From positions 434,001-498,000 of the forward strand of contig NZ_JADKPV010000001.1 in the NCBI RefSeq assembly GCF_015351395.1: a DNA stretch of 64,000 bases, given 5' to 3'. This stretch comes from Savagea serpentis. Its GTDB lineage: Bacteria; Bacillota; Bacilli; Bacillales_A; Planococcaceae. The position numbers and the translations under genes were made by a program. The notes under the pieces were generated by a model that was not told where the DNA came from, ran no database searches, and saw only the letters and a program-made list of their open reading frames with translations. Positions 38,794 through 47,755 of the stretch are shown piece by piece; the first letter of the stretch is position 1, and each line of letters opens with the position of its first letter.

Positions 38794-39252
38794 CTATTTC
38801 ACTTGTTGCGTTATAATTTTTGCGATTGCTTCGTAGTCCATCGTAGGGTCAATCTCATATGTACCGAGCTGAATTTTAGAGGCATAGCCTTTTTCTTTTA
38901 AGAAATCATTAAATTTTTGAGCGTCATCAATAATGTTCGCCTCTGCTAAACTGACTGCGACATCAGGTGAACGGACACCATCTTCAATCGTAATGACAAT
39001 TTTTGTCGTCGCTTTTTTCGGCTCTTCTTCAACGGGTTGTTCCGTCTCTGCCTTTACTTGTTGCAGTGTTTCGAATTCTTTTTGTAGTGCAGAGAGTTCT
39101 TTTTTACTGTCGTCTAATTCTTTTTCGAGTGCTTTTAACTCTTTTGTCACTTTTGTCTGTTCTTTCGGTGTCTCTTTAGAAGGAGCGAATGTTAAAGTAG
39201 CACCGATTGTAAATAAAATGATTCCGATGGTTAGTAAGAGTTGGCGAATCAT
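38794..39252 (-). CDS. Membrane-anchored protein with MltG/YceG-type N-terminal domain only
   Basis: 152 residues. A membrane anchor (about 4-22), a Glu/Lys-rich coiled coil (about 30-70), an acidic hinge, then a C-terminal domain of about 70 residues: VRSPDVAVSLAEANIID and SKIQLGTYEI with a final YEAIAKIIT. This resembles the LysM-like lead domain of endolytic transglycosylase MltG, but the catalytic part is absent. It overlaps the upstream 39249 gene by 4 bases (ATGA). Position matches yqzC/yqzD of B. subtilis. Function unknown; a cell-wall role is a guess. Confidence 0.72.
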   Translation of the reverse strand: MIRQLLLTIGIILFTIGATLTFAPSKETPKEQTKVTKELKALEKELDDSKKELSALQKEFETLQQVKAETEQPVEEEPKKATTKIVITIEDGVRSPDVAVSLAEANIIDDAQKFNDFLKEKGYASKIQLGTYEIDPTMDYEAIAKIITQQVK

Positions 39253-39626
39253 GCTTGAACCCCTTTCGAACGTAGAACCTCGACTACTTTCGTTTCTGAA
39301 AGAGAAGAGCGCTTGGCGATCTCTTGCAAGCTATAACCTTGTTGATGAAGTGCTAAAATTTGGCTAACGATAATAGCATGTACTGGTTCTTCAACGATTT
39401 TCTTCGTTACTTTCGGTTTATGTTTGCGCTTAGGCATGAGTGGTTGAGGGATGAGCAATTCATCTTCGATTACACGCATTCTTTTTTGCAAGTCGTTCAT
39501 TTGCTCATGCATAGCAATCGAGACATTTTCGATTTTTAAATCGAGATTGGCAGATTTCGGTTTGATGAACAATGAAGCGATTATGCAACTGATACCAGCC
39601 ACCATTAAAATGATTTCAAGCGTCAT
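39249..39626 (-). CDS. Membrane-anchored protein with C-terminal helix-turn-helix-like segment
   Basis: 125 residues, unrecognised. N-terminal membrane span (about 3-20), a short coiled coil (about 38-55), a basic stretch (PKRKHKPKVTKK) and a C-terminal helix-turn-helix-like motif (LHQQGYSLQEIAKRSSLSETKVVEVLRSKG, here split by reading as two helices). Start supported by AAAGGAGATTATTC. It forms a two-gene unit with the MltG-like gene. Confidence 0.68.
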   Translation of the reverse strand: MTLEIILMVAGISCIIASLFIKPKSANLDLKIENVSIAMHEQMNDLQKRMRVIEDELLIPQPLMPKRKHKPKVTKKIVEEPVHAIIVSQILALHQQGYSLQEIAKRSSLSETKVVEVLRSKGVQA

Positions 39627-39702
39627 GAATAATCTCCTTTCAAAGCATGTTGTATAGCTATTTTAGCATAGGCAGAAGGAGAAAGAAATTCAAACTCGGA
39701 AC

Positions 39703-39730
39703 TAGACAAATAGATAAAATATGTTATAAT
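39703..39730 (+). promoter_or_regulatory. Promoter of rpmG
   Basis: TAGACA (39703-39708) and TATAAT (39725-39730), 16 bases apart, 67 bases before the rpmG start. Confidence 0.65.
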
Positions 39731-39797
39731 TTATGAGTCGTATAAATGAAGCTCACAAATGAAATTTGAAATAATATATGAGTGGGAGGGACTAAAC

Positions 39798-39947
39798 ATG
39801 CGCGTAAACGTAACTCTAGCTTGCACAGAATGTGGAGAGCGTAATTACATTACTAAGAAAAACAAACGTAACAACCCTGAGCGTATCGAAATGAAAAAAT
39901 ATTGCTCACGCGATAACAAATCTACTTTACATCGTGAAACGAAATAA
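39798..39947 (+). CDS. rpmG: 50S ribosomal protein bL33
   Basis: 49 residues. [21 protein letters not shown]-type start and a C-terminal HRETK are diagnostic. Zinc-type cysteines are partly kept: CTEC at 9-12 and one Cys at 36 (YCSRDN), so the second pair is incomplete. The ATG at 39798 is preceded by GTGGGAGGG; the in-frame start at 39759 is too far upstream of it. Confidence 0.95.
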   Translation: MRVNVTLACTECGERNYITKKNKRNNPERIEMKKYCSRDNKSTLHRETK

Positions 39948-39955
39948 TTGTTTAG

Positions 39956-39986
39956 ACCAAAACCGGCTCATGGTTTTGGTTTTTTC
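39956..39986 (+). terminator. Terminator after rpmG
   Basis: ACCAAAACC pairs with GGTTTTGGT, followed by TTTTT. Confidence 0.85.
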
Positions 39987-40006
39987 ATTCTGATAAGGAG
40001 TTTTAC

Positions 40007-40573
40007 ATGATGAAATCTCAAATGCGTCAAGCGATGTTGCAGCAATTGCATCAGATGACAGAAGAACAATATAGAAATCGCAGTGCGAAAATCGTAAAGC
40101 GTCTCTTCCGATTACCTTCGATTGAGGAAGCAGAAGTGGTCGCTGTGACAATTTCTCGTTACCCGGAAGTGGATACGTATGCACTGATCGAAACATTATG
40201 GGAGATGGGAAAAACGGTTGTCGTCCCGAGGTGTCTTCCGAAAACGAAAGAGATGGACTTTCGAAAAATTACGTCATTTACCCAATTAGAAATAGCATAT
40301 GCTGAATTGCTTGAGCCGATTGTTCATGAAACGACTTCTTTTGAAAAGAGCGAGATCGATCTTGTGATCGTTCCAGGAGTAGTATTCGATGTGAGAGGAT
40401 ATCGCATAGGTTTTGGTGGAGGATATTACGACCGTTATTTAGCAAACTGTTCTATTCCGACAATCGCTCTTGCCTTTTCAGAACAAGTTGTCGTACAAGT
40501 GCCGACGAATCAGTATGATATTTCAGTAGATTACATTGTCACTGACTTCAACATAGTGGAGGTTGTAAAATGA
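40007..40573 (+). CDS. yqgN: 5-formyltetrahydrofolate cyclo-ligase (YqgN)
   Basis: Converts 5-formyl-THF to 5,10-methenyl-THF with ATP. 188 residues. N-terminal KSQMRQAMLQQL, folate-pocket EVDTYALIE and the C-terminal phosphate-binding signature GFGGGYYDRYL near 141. ATG at 40007 or 40010 behind AAGGAG. Its end overlaps yqgQ. Confidence 0.93.
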   Translation: MMKSQMRQAMLQQLHQMTEEQYRNRSAKIVKRLFRLPSIEEAEVVAVTISRYPEVDTYALIETLWEMGKTVVVPRCLPKTKEMDFRKITSFTQLEIAYAELLEPIVHETTSFEKSEIDLVIVPGVVFDVRGYRIGFGGGYYDRYLANCSIPTIALAFSEQVVVQVPTNQYDISVDYIVTDFNIVEVVK

Positions 40574-40791
40574 TGTATATAAAACATGAATTAAATGAGA
40601 TGTATGATGTGCAACAATTGCTTAAGCAATTTAATATTTTTGTTTATTTTGGCGATCAAGAAGCGGATTGTATTTTAATGCAGAGTGAACTCAAGGACTT
40701 ATTTGATAGTGGAATGTTAGAGCGTGAAGACTATATCCGGGCAGCAGCGATTGTGCGTCAGCGTTTAAACTTGATAAAACAGGAGAAGTAG
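40570..40791 (+). CDS. yqgQ: YqgQ family protein (DUF910)
   Basis: 73 residues, small acidic soluble protein of the YqgQ family; pattern YDVQQLLKQFNIFVYFGDQEADC and a C-terminal RQRLNLIKQE. Start ATG overlaps the yqgN stop. Biochemical role unknown; usually next to glucokinase or rhomboid genes, neither of which is present here. Confidence 0.88.
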   Translation: MMYIKHELNEMYDVQQLLKQFNIFVYFGDQEADCILMQSELKDLFDSGMLEREDYIRAAAIVRQRLNLIKQEK

Positions 40792-40903
40792 ACGTAAAAT
40801 ATGTAAAGAGAGTGAAACTTATTGTAGTTTCATCCGTCTATTTATTAAGCGTCTGTAAATTAGACGACGCTTATATAAAATCTGAAATGAAAGGGAGAGT
40901 GGA

Positions 40904-42844
40904 ATGAAGCAATCAAATTGGAAAAAACATTCCGTGCTCATCATCGCAATCATTGCGACGTGGCTCACGACTTATTTCAGTTATTTAATGAGTTTTAACT
41001 TGAAAATTGACAATGTCGTTCAGCAGTTTATTTTATTTTTAAATCCGCTCAGTTTTTTATTGTTTGTTTACGGAGTTGCTTTATTTATTAAAACACCGAA
41101 ACGACGTAATGTGTATATTTTGTCTGTCAGTGTGATCACGTCGATTATCATGTTTGCGAACGCGGTATTTTATCGTTTCTTTAGCGATTTTATTACGTTG
41201 CCTTTATTGTTCCAGACGAGTAACTTTAAAGACTTATCAGGTTCAGCATTTGCGAATATGAACTTCACTGATTTGTTTTTCTTTACAGATGTCGTCATTA
41301 TTTATATTGCGATGAAATGGTTACCAACAGTCTCAGAACAACAAGTGACAAAACGTCAACATACGTTAGGGCGCAAATTGTATTTCGTCGTTAGTGCGAC
41401 GATTTTAATGTTTAACTTAGGACTTGCAGAAGCGGAACGTCCGCAGTTGTTAAGCCGCAGTTTTGACCGTGAATTACTCGTCAAAAATATCGGAGCTTAC
41501 AATTATCATTTATATGATGTGTTTTTACAATCGAAATCTCATGCGCAACGTGTTTTAGCAGACGGTAGTGAACTCGTCGAGATTCAAAACTATGCGAATG
41601 CGAAGTATGCGGAGCCAAATGAAGAAATGTTTGGACTTGCAAAAGACCGTAATGTCATTTTAATTACACTTGAATCATTGCAAACATTTGTGATGAACAA
41701 TACGATGGACGGACATGTGATTACACCGTTTCTCAATGAACTTTCGCAAGATAAGGATACGATCTATTTTCCGAATTTTTATCATCAAACAGGACTTGGG
41801 AAAACGTCGGATTCTGAATTTATCGTTGAAAACTCGCTTTATCCACGAAATGGTAGTGCCGTATTTTTCACACATAGCGGAAATAAATACCAATCACTTT
41901 CGAGTCGTTTAGGAGAAAACGGTTATGCAACGAGTGTTATGCACGCAAATAACCGAAGTTTCTGGAACCGCGACATTATGTACCGAGCGTTAGATATCGA
42001 TCAATTTTACGATGTTGCGAGCTATGACATTGGAGAAAATGATGCGGTAAACTGGGGAATGAAAGATATTCCATTCCTTGAGCAATCTGCTGAAATGATG
42101 CAACATTTCCAGCAGCCATTTGCAACGCGCATGATTTTATTAACGAATCACCATCCATTTACTTTGGATGAAGAAGATATGTACATTCCGAAATATACGT
42201 CCAATTCTCGTACCTTGAATAACTATTTCCAAACGGTGCGCTATATGGATGAAGCCGTAAAGTTATTCTTTGAAGACTTGAAGGAAAAAGGATTGTACGA
42301 TAACTCCATCATCGTCATGTATGGGGACCATTACGGAATTTCTGAAAACCATAATAAGGCGATGGGCATGTATTTAGATAAAGAAATTACGCCGTATGAC
42401 AATGCGATGTTACAAAAAGTTCCGCTTTTCATTCACATTCCTGGATCTAATAAAGGAGAAGTGCGTGAACAATTAGGTGGACAATTAGATATTCGCCCAA
42501 CCTTGTTGCATCTTCTTGGCATTGAATCGCGTGGAGATATTCAATTCGGTCAAGATTTATTCTCAGAAGACTATGACCCGTTCGTCATTTTCCGAGATGG
42601 CCGTTTTGTAACACCAGAGTATGTCTATGCACATGAAATATGCTACGATACTGAAACGGGAGAAGAAGTAGATATCGCAAATTGCGAAACGTCATTTGAC
42701 CGTGTTTCTGAAGAGTTGGATTACTCAGAGCGTCTAATCAATGGTGACTTATTACGTTTTAAAACGGACCAATCCAATGGAGAAAACGGACCAACTTTGC
42801 AAGATGGAAAACCAAATCCAGAGATTCGTTCATTGCCACAATAA
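40904..42844 (+). CDS. yqgS: Lipoteichoic acid synthase family protein (YqgS-like)
   Basis: 646 residues. Five membrane spans in the first 190 residues, then an extracellular sulfatase-fold domain: catalytic Thr in GLGKTSDSEF near 303, metal ligands in LESLQTF near 259, MYGDHYGISENHN near 475. Polymerises glycerol phosphate from phosphatidylglycerol onto a lipid anchor in this family. B. subtilis has YqgS at the same place. AAAGGGAGAG ribosome site. Confidence 0.94.
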   Translation: MKQSNWKKHSVLIIAIIATWLTTYFSYLMSFNLKIDNVVQQFILFLNPLSFLLFVYGVALFIKTPKRRNVYILSVSVITSIIMFANAVFYRFFSDFITLPLLFQTSNFKDLSGSAFANMNFTDLFFFTDVVIIYIAMKWLPTVSEQQVTKRQHTLGRKLYFVVSATILMFNLGLAEAERPQLLSRSFDRELLVKNIGAYNYHLYDVFLQSKSHAQRVLADGSELVEIQNYANAKYAEPNEEMFGLAKDRNVILITLESLQTFVMNNTMDGHVITPFLNELSQDKDTIYFPNFYHQTGLGKTSDSEFIVENSLYPRNGSAVFFTHSGNKYQSLSSRLGENGYATSVMHANNRSFWNRDIMYRALDIDQFYDVASYDIGENDAVNWGMKDIPFLEQSAEMMQHFQQPFATRMILLTNHHPFTLDEEDMYIPKYTSNSRTLNNYFQTVRYMDEAVKLFFEDLKEKGLYDNSIIVMYGDHYGISENHNKAMGMYLDKEITPYDNAMLQKVPLFIHIPGSNKGEVREQLGGQLDIRPTLLHLLGIESRGDIQFGQDLFSEDYDPFVIFRDGRFVTPEYVYAHEICYDTETGEEVDIANCETSFDRVSEELDYSERLINGDLLRFKTDQSNGENGPTLQDGKPNPEIRSLPQ

Positions 42845-42853
42845 ATAGAAAGA

Positions 42854-42889
42854 AGAGGGTGATGCATTATGAGCATCCCCTCTTTTTTT
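42854..42889 (+). terminator. Terminator after yqgS
   Basis: AGAGGGTGATGC pairs with GCATCCCCTCT (one bulge/wobble), then TTTTTTT. yqgU begins 20 bases further on. Confidence 0.8.
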
Positions 42890-42909
42890 GAAAAGTAGGA
42901 GGAAAAAAA

Positions 42910-43938
42910 GTGAAAAGGCTCGGCGTATTATGGATTATTTTAGTATTAGCTAGTTGCGCTCCGAAAGAGGAGCAAATAGAACAAATAGAACAAAAGAAAG
43001 AACATTATGTACATACGCTTCCGAGTGAAACTTTTCATTTTGTAGCGGGATTTTTAGAGGAAGATGAGATTTTATATGTTGTGAAAACAGGGGAACTATT
43101 TGAGTTACAAACCTTTCATCTACAAACTGGAGCAGTTCGCACTATTTGGGAAACGAAAGACGCGGTAGTCGACGTGTTGCTTCATCCGATAGAATCTGTG
43201 TTATATGTCCAAACCGCGAATAGTCAATATATGGGAACTTTACATATTTTACAGGCAGACGGTCAAGTGTTGCGAACGATTGACTTTGAAGGTTCTGAAA
43301 TTCACGTTGCATTGAATAAAGAAGATGCACAAACTTTCGCTTACACAGTATTTGCGGACGACTGGTCATTTGAGACATTTATTTATGATGGTCAACAACG
43401 CTATACGAGATGGATCGACGCTTCTCCGTTTCCATTTCCCTTTTATTGGAATGGTTCTTTGTATGGTTTAGTAGAGGCGAATCATCCGTTAGAAGGAAGC
43501 TCTTTAGGACGTTTTGATGAAGCGACTGAAACGGTGCAAATTGAAAAAGAAGGCTCATTTATTGCGGCTTTTCCAGCGGGGAAAGAAATCGCTACAATCG
43601 CGATTGATTCCGAAACGTTCATATATGAATTAAAAGGAAAAACATATGAAGTTCCTGCAGTGAGCAATTATGGCGCATGGGTTGTGCCACCGTATACGTG
43701 GACAGCTGATGACCGATTTTTGACGCTTGAGGCAGAGAAACGTGCTGAATTAGACGAATTATTAAATGGCTGGAACCTCATCTCGTTAAAAGACGGAGAA
43801 CGTGTCATATTGGAAGAGAAAAGAGCGATGCAATATGAACTGAAATGTTCACCATCGGGGCTACGTTGCCTCACAGGAGAGCGGTATGAAGAGATATCGC
43901 AAGAAGGGGAGCAACTTCCATGGTTAACAATAAAATAA
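42910..43938 (+). CDS. yqgU: YqgU-like lipoprotein
   Basis: 342 residues. Lipoprotein signal with lipobox LASC (Cys at 16), an acidic tether, and a beta-rich body with repeated four-strand-like units (FHFVAGFLEEDEILYVV; VVDVLLHP...; SFETFIYDG), suggesting a beta-propeller on the outer membrane face. GTG start behind AGGAGG. Same position as yqgU of B. subtilis. Function unknown. Confidence 0.82.
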   Translation: MKRLGVLWIILVLASCAPKEEQIEQIEQKKEHYVHTLPSETFHFVAGFLEEDEILYVVKTGELFELQTFHLQTGAVRTIWETKDAVVDVLLHPIESVLYVQTANSQYMGTLHILQADGQVLRTIDFEGSEIHVALNKEDAQTFAYTVFADDWSFETFIYDGQQRYTRWIDASPFPFPFYWNGSLYGLVEANHPLEGSSLGRFDEATETVQIEKEGSFIAAFPAGKEIATIAIDSETFIYELKGKTYEVPAVSNYGAWVVPPYTWTADDRFLTLEAEKRAELDELLNGWNLISLKDGERVILEEKRAMQYELKCSPSGLRCLTGERYEEISQEGEQLPWLTIK

Positions 43939-43977
43939 AAAAGACCTTTTCGCGAATATGCGGAAAGGTCTTTTTTA
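43937..43977. terminator. Bidirectional terminator yqgU/yqgW
   Basis: AAAAAGACCTTTTCGC pairs with GCGGAAAGGTCTTTTT, T-runs on both strands, between convergent genes. Confidence 0.88.
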
Positions 43978-43983
43978 TTCAAC

Positions 43984-44160
43984 TTATAATGTTGGTGGGT
44001 AACCTTGGAAGATTACCGTCAATACTGTGAATCCACCGAACACAACTGCACTCGCTAAGTTAAAAATAATGCTGAGGACATTGCGTTCTTTGAAGCTTTG
44101 GACTAAGCCAATGACTGAGAACAAAGCAACTAATCCAAAAATAACGACTAAAATGTTCAT
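43984..44160 (-). CDS. yqgW: Small membrane protein YqgW (DUF2759)
   Basis: 58 residues, two membrane spans (about 2-18 and 29-48); sequence MNILVVIFGLVALFSVIG and a final GYPPTL fit YqgW/DUF2759. The start at 44160 lies behind AAAGGAGTGTCC; the longer frame to 44211 has no ribosome site. Function unknown. Confidence 0.82.
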   Translation of the reverse strand: MNILVVIFGLVALFSVIGLVQSFKERNVLSIIFNLASAVVFGGFTVLTVIFQGYPPTL

Positions 44161-44321
44161 CTTTAAGGACACTCCTTTCAAAATCAAGAAAAATGAATGC
44201 CAAGTAAGCAATATTCCATTACTATTGTACTTGTCTTTTCGCGTTTTGTCGAGGTTATTTCAAGAAACAACAATTGAATTGTGACAAAAAAATTAGTACG
44301 ATGTGAGAGGAGGTGGTATTG

Positions 44322-44963
44322 ATGATTACGATTCAAACATACCCGCTAGGACCGATTCAGACGAATTGTTACGTCTTAATAGATGATGCTACGAAAAAAG
44401 CAATCGTCGTCGATCCAGGGGATGAAGGAGATAAAATTGTTCAACTTATTAAAGATTTGAACGTGGAAGTGGAAGCGGTTTTATTAACGCATGCGCATTT
44501 CGACCATATCGGAGCGGTCGATGCAGTGAGAGATGCGTTCGATGTACCTGTTTATATTCACGAAATTGAAAAAGAATGGCTCGGCAATCCTGCGTTGAAC
44601 GGTTCAGGGAAATATGCGCAATTACCCGATGTCATAAACCGCGAGGCAGATTATCATTTAACGGATGAAACAGAGTTAAATATCGGACCGTTTCATTTTA
44701 AACTTTATCATACGCCTGGACATTCGCCAGGTAGTGTCACGTATCATTTAGAAAATCACGACGTCGCTTTCGTCGGAGATGTCATTTTCCGCCAAAGTAT
44801 CGGACGGACCGATCTCGTTGGTGGCAGTATGGAAACATTGTTAAAGTCGATTCATGAACATATTTTAACGATGGATGAAACGACAATTCTTTATCCAGGA
44901 CACGGTCCCGTCACAACGCCAGAAATGGAACAAGATGATAATCCATTTTTAAATGGTTTCTAA
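44322..44963 (+). CDS. yqgX: Metallo-beta-lactamase-fold hydrolase (YqgX, glyoxalase II-like)
   Basis: 213 residues. Metal motif THAHFDHIG near 53-61 (HxHxDH), VDPGDEGD near 29, HTPGHSPGS near 130, GDVIF near 152 and YPGHGP near 192. Probably a thioester or related hydrolase. ATG at 44322 behind AGAGGAGGTGG. Own terminator. Confidence 0.9.
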   Translation: MITIQTYPLGPIQTNCYVLIDDATKKAIVVDPGDEGDKIVQLIKDLNVEVEAVLLTHAHFDHIGAVDAVRDAFDVPVYIHEIEKEWLGNPALNGSGKYAQLPDVINREADYHLTDETELNIGPFHFKLYHTPGHSPGSVTYHLENHDVAFVGDVIFRQSIGRTDLVGGSMETLLKSIHEHILTMDETTILYPGHGPVTTPEMEQDDNPFLNGF

Positions 44964-44970
44964 ACGAAGA

Positions 44971-45005
44971 AAAACAGCTGAGGCAATCGCCAAAGCTGTT
45001 TTTCT
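44971..45005 (+). terminator. Terminator after yqgX
   Basis: AAACAGCT pairs with AGCTGTTT around a loop containing GGCAATCGCC, then TTCTT. Confidence 0.75.
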
Positions 45006-45024
45006 TATGTACGTACCACTTGTC

Positions 45025-45264
45025 TTAGTGACTTCCTGGCACGTGGATGAACGTTGCATAGTAGCTGAATCCTACCATGAACACCGTTAAGTATGCTCCA
45101 AATAAATACAAGTACATACGCTCTGTTAACTTTAAGTAACCGAGAAGTATAAAGAAAAATGTGCTCGCTGCGAAAATGAGCGTAGCAGGAATCATTCCCC
45201 CGACCCAGAACATAACTGCGAAAATCCCAGTCCAGAAGCCGAGCAATTTAAACATATTATCCAT
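45025..45264 (-). CDS. yqgY: Small membrane protein YqgY (DUF2626)
   Basis: 79 residues, three hydrophobic segments (KLLGFWTGIFAVMFWVGG; ATLIFAASTFFFILLGY; YLFGAYLTVFMVGFSYY), the DUF2626 pattern. GTAAGGAGGGAACTCAC precedes the ATG. Divergent from the comG operon. Function unknown. Confidence 0.88.
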   Translation of the reverse strand: MDNMFKLLGFWTGIFAVMFWVGGMIPATLIFAASTFFFILLGYLKLTERMYLYLFGAYLTVFMVGFSYYATFIHVPGSH

Positions 45265-45491
45265 TGTGAGTTCCCTCCTTACTTAAAACAATACAATAAG
45301 CTCTTATCTATTATATAGGATAAGACGTCAAGATGTAAACTGTATTCGGATGAATGATTGTGACAAAAAGGTAAAATAAAAAGAAAAAAAGAAAATGTTA
45401 AGAAAAGAGCATCGAAAATAGTAAAAAGGACAAAAATCCCATAATAGCGATAATGTTTTTTATACTATTGGTAAGAAAGGAGAGAACAGTT

Positions 45492-46487
45492 ATGGTTACT
45501 GAAGAAAATATTATCGAATTGAAAAGTATTCAACTGTTGGAGAAAGCAATCGAGTACGGTGCTTCGGATATTCATTTTTTTCCTCAGACAGATTGTTACA
45601 CGATTTATTTTCAAAAATCAGGAGAGTTGCACGAAATGACTCAATATCCTCGAGCATTATCATCTCGAATGATTTCTTATTTTAAATTTATGTCGGAATT
45701 GGATATTACGGAAACACGTAAACCACAAAGTGGCTCTTTTTTTAAAGCTTTTGAAGGCGCTCAATATTCCTTCCGTGTGTCCACGATGCCTGCGATGTAT
45801 AAAGAAAGTGTCGTCGTCCGTATCCAAAAAGAAGATGCGGTCATTTCGTTCGAGCATTTGTTTTTAGAAGACAAATGGCGTGAACAGATGGAACGTGTGT
45901 TGCGCTTGAAGCAAGGCCTCATCGTTATTACAGGTCCTACAGGTTGCGGAAAAACAACGACGATGTATGCTTGCACGTCTCATTGTGTTCAAAAATTGAA
46001 TCGTCACGTTATTACGCTCGAAGATCCGGTTGAACGAGAAGTCGAAAATGTGCTTCAAGTACAGGTGAATGAACGTTTTGGATTTACATACGATGCTGGT
46101 TTGAAAGCAATTTTGAGACATTCACCAGATGTGATTATGCTCGGAGAAATCCGTGATCGTCATGCAGCTGAAACAGCAGTGCGCGCGGCGTTAAGTGGGC
46201 ATCTTGTCTTGACGACGGTTCACTCGAAAGATTTAATCGGTGTTTTATACCGTCTCATCGATTTAGGAGTGACGAGAGATCAACTTGAACAAACGATTGT
46301 AGCAATTTTAACGCAGCGGTTAATCGATCATCCCGCAACAAAAAATCGTTATGCGGTATTTCAAATGGCGACGGCGGAAGCGCTCGATCGACTATTCGCT
46401 CTCGTGAAAGCAGGGGAGCGTGATGATGCTGAAACGATTGAAGATGTGGTACGTCGCTATACGAATGAGGCAAGATCGTTACCGTGA
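45492..46487 (+). CDS. comGA: Competence pseudopilus ATPase ComGA
   Basis: Traffic ATPase that powers assembly of the transformation pseudopilus. 331 residues, slightly shorter than B. subtilis ComGA. Walker A GPTGCGKTTT near 144, Asp box ITLEDPVER near 171, Walker B LGEIRD near 214, and the His box LTTVHSKD near 237. AAAGGAGAG ribosome site. The 227 bases before it are A-rich with a TATACT but no exact ComK box (AAAA-N5-TTTT) recognised. Operon continues into comGB. Confidence 0.95.
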   Translation: MVTEENIIELKSIQLLEKAIEYGASDIHFFPQTDCYTIYFQKSGELHEMTQYPRALSSRMISYFKFMSELDITETRKPQSGSFFKAFEGAQYSFRVSTMPAMYKESVVVRIQKEDAVISFEHLFLEDKWREQMERVLRLKQGLIVITGPTGCGKTTTMYACTSHCVQKLNRHVITLEDPVEREVENVLQVQVNERFGFTYDAGLKAILRHSPDVIMLGEIRDRHAAETAVRAALSGHLVLTTVHSKDLIGVLYRLIDLGVTRDQLEQTIVAILTQRLIDHPATKNRYAVFQMATAEALDRLFALVKAGERDDAETIEDVVRRYTNEARSLP

Positions 46488-47511
46488 AGAACAATTAATG
46501 AAGATTCGTGACGAATCACTGTTTATGAAAAGATTGTACCAGTTAGTGAAAGAAGGCTATTCTTTGCATGATGCGTTATTTTTAGTCGTTCCGCACCATG
46601 TCCGTGATCAAGAACGATTAGCTGACCAGTTACATGACCAATTTAAAGCAGGTTCTAACGCTTATGAATTATTCCAATCGCTCCACTTAAAGTATGTTAA
46701 TTTACTTCCTCTCATTACATCGAGTGTGACGAGTGATTTACTCGTTGCTTTAGAACAGATGAGTGAAGCGACTGAGCAAAAGATTGCTTTACAAAAAAGT
46801 TTTAAAAAAGTACTCATCTATCCCCTCATACTCATTATTTTTTTCCTGATGATTTTATTTGCTTATCGCACTTTCTTTTTGCCGCGAATGAAGTCCATTT
46901 ATCAAACAGAACAAGTTCAAATGACGGTAGGAGAACAGTGGACGACAATTGCTCTAACTAATTTACCTGATGTCGTTATCGGATTTACAATCATTTTATG
47001 TTTAGTTGGATATCACTTCTATCGGCATCACATACGGCGAGTGAGCAAAGTAGACTCTTTTTTCTATCGCTTTATTATTACACGGCGCATCATTCAAATG
47101 TATGCGACACGGCATTTTTCAATTGAATTCGGTCGTTTATTAGAAACGCAAATTACGGTATCGGAAGCCTTAAGTATTTTGAAAGAGCAGCGATACAATC
47201 CGTACGTCCAAGAAATTAGTCATCTCGTTTATGAAGAAATCGCAAAAGGAGCGAGTTTAGAAGAAGCTTTACAATTCAATCCTTATTTATTGAGTCAAAT
47301 CGCTACATTCGTTGCGCATGGAAGTAGGAGAGGTTTTGTCGGAAGAGAATTATTGCTTTTCGGAAAAGTTGTAAGCGAAACATTCGTCCATCGAATCGAA
47401 TTGTTCATTGCACTTTTTCAACCGCTCGTATTCATATTAATCGCTTGTGCAATCATAGCAACGTATTTATCGATTTTATTACCGATGTATCGATTAATGG
47501 GAGCATTTTAA
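46426..47511 (+). CDS. comGB: Competence pseudopilus membrane platform ComGB
   Basis: Inner-membrane platform protein of the GspF/PilC family. 361 residues with two T2SF-type helical domains (RLYQLVKEGYSLHDALF; FSIEFGRLLETQITVSEAL) and three membrane spans (about 130-150, 180-200, 330-355). Start by AGGGGAG 7 bases before ATG 46426, giving a 62-base overlap with comGA; ATG 46465 is an alternative without ribosome site. comGC follows after 12 bases. Confidence 0.92.
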   Translation: MLKRLKMWYVAIRMRQDRYREEQLMKIRDESLFMKRLYQLVKEGYSLHDALFLVVPHHVRDQERLADQLHDQFKAGSNAYELFQSLHLKYVNLLPLITSSVTSDLLVALEQMSEATEQKIALQKSFKKVLIYPLILIIFFLMILFAYRTFFLPRMKSIYQTEQVQMTVGEQWTTIALTNLPDVVIGFTIILCLVGYHFYRHHIRRVSKVDSFFYRFIITRRIIQMYATRHFSIEFGRLLETQITVSEALSILKEQRYNPYVQEISHLVYEEIAKGASLEEALQFNPYLLSQIATFVAHGSRRGFVGRELLLFGKVVSETFVHRIELFIALFQPLVFILIACAIIATYLSILLPMYRLMGAF

Positions 47512-47523
47512 GGAGGAATGAAG

Positions 47524-47709
47524 ATGAAATGGTTAAAAAATAATAAAGGATTTACGCTCGTGGAAATGATGCTCGTGCTCGTCATTATAGCAGTTCTCGT
47601 CATTATCACAGTTCCGAATGTATTCAAATATTCATCAACTGTCGATGAACGTGGATGCGAAGCGTACCATAATACAATCATATGTAAGAGCATCCTTTTT
47701 AAACGTTGA
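47524..47709 (+). pseudogene. comGC: comGC, truncated by prophage insertion
   Basis: Major competence pseudopilin. The intact N-terminus has the prepilin site NNKGFTLVEMML and the full hydrophobic helix, then PNVFKYSSTVDERGCEAYHNTI. From about codon 53 the sequence leaves the ComGC pattern (B. subtilis continues about 45 residues, with a second Cys) and stops after nine more codons (ICKSILFKR). ATG 47524 is 7 bases behind GGAGG; ATG 47518 is too close. comGD to comGG should lie beyond the prophage. The truncated product lacks the C-terminal half and should not build a pseudopilus. Confidence 0.88.
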
Positions 47710-47735
47710 TATGACAAGGTTTTTGCTCTTAATAT
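47706..47735 (+). promoter_or_regulatory. Possible first prophage promoter
   Basis: TTGATA (47706-47711) and TAATAT (47730-47735) with 18 bases between, just inside the prophage and 20 bases before the first phage start codon. Plausible but unproven. Confidence 0.45.
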
Positions 47736-47755
47736 ATGTGATTGGGGCAATTACT

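Noticed and set aside
45265-45491. ComK box before comGA
   Set aside because: The region is A-rich with several AAAA and TTTT runs, but none with the exact AAAA-N5-TTTT pairing needed for a call.
47618-47755. Longer phage winged-helix protein starting inside comGC
   Set aside because: The first 46 codons read comGC and attachment-site DNA in another frame; ATG 47756 has its own ribosome site and begins the conserved part.
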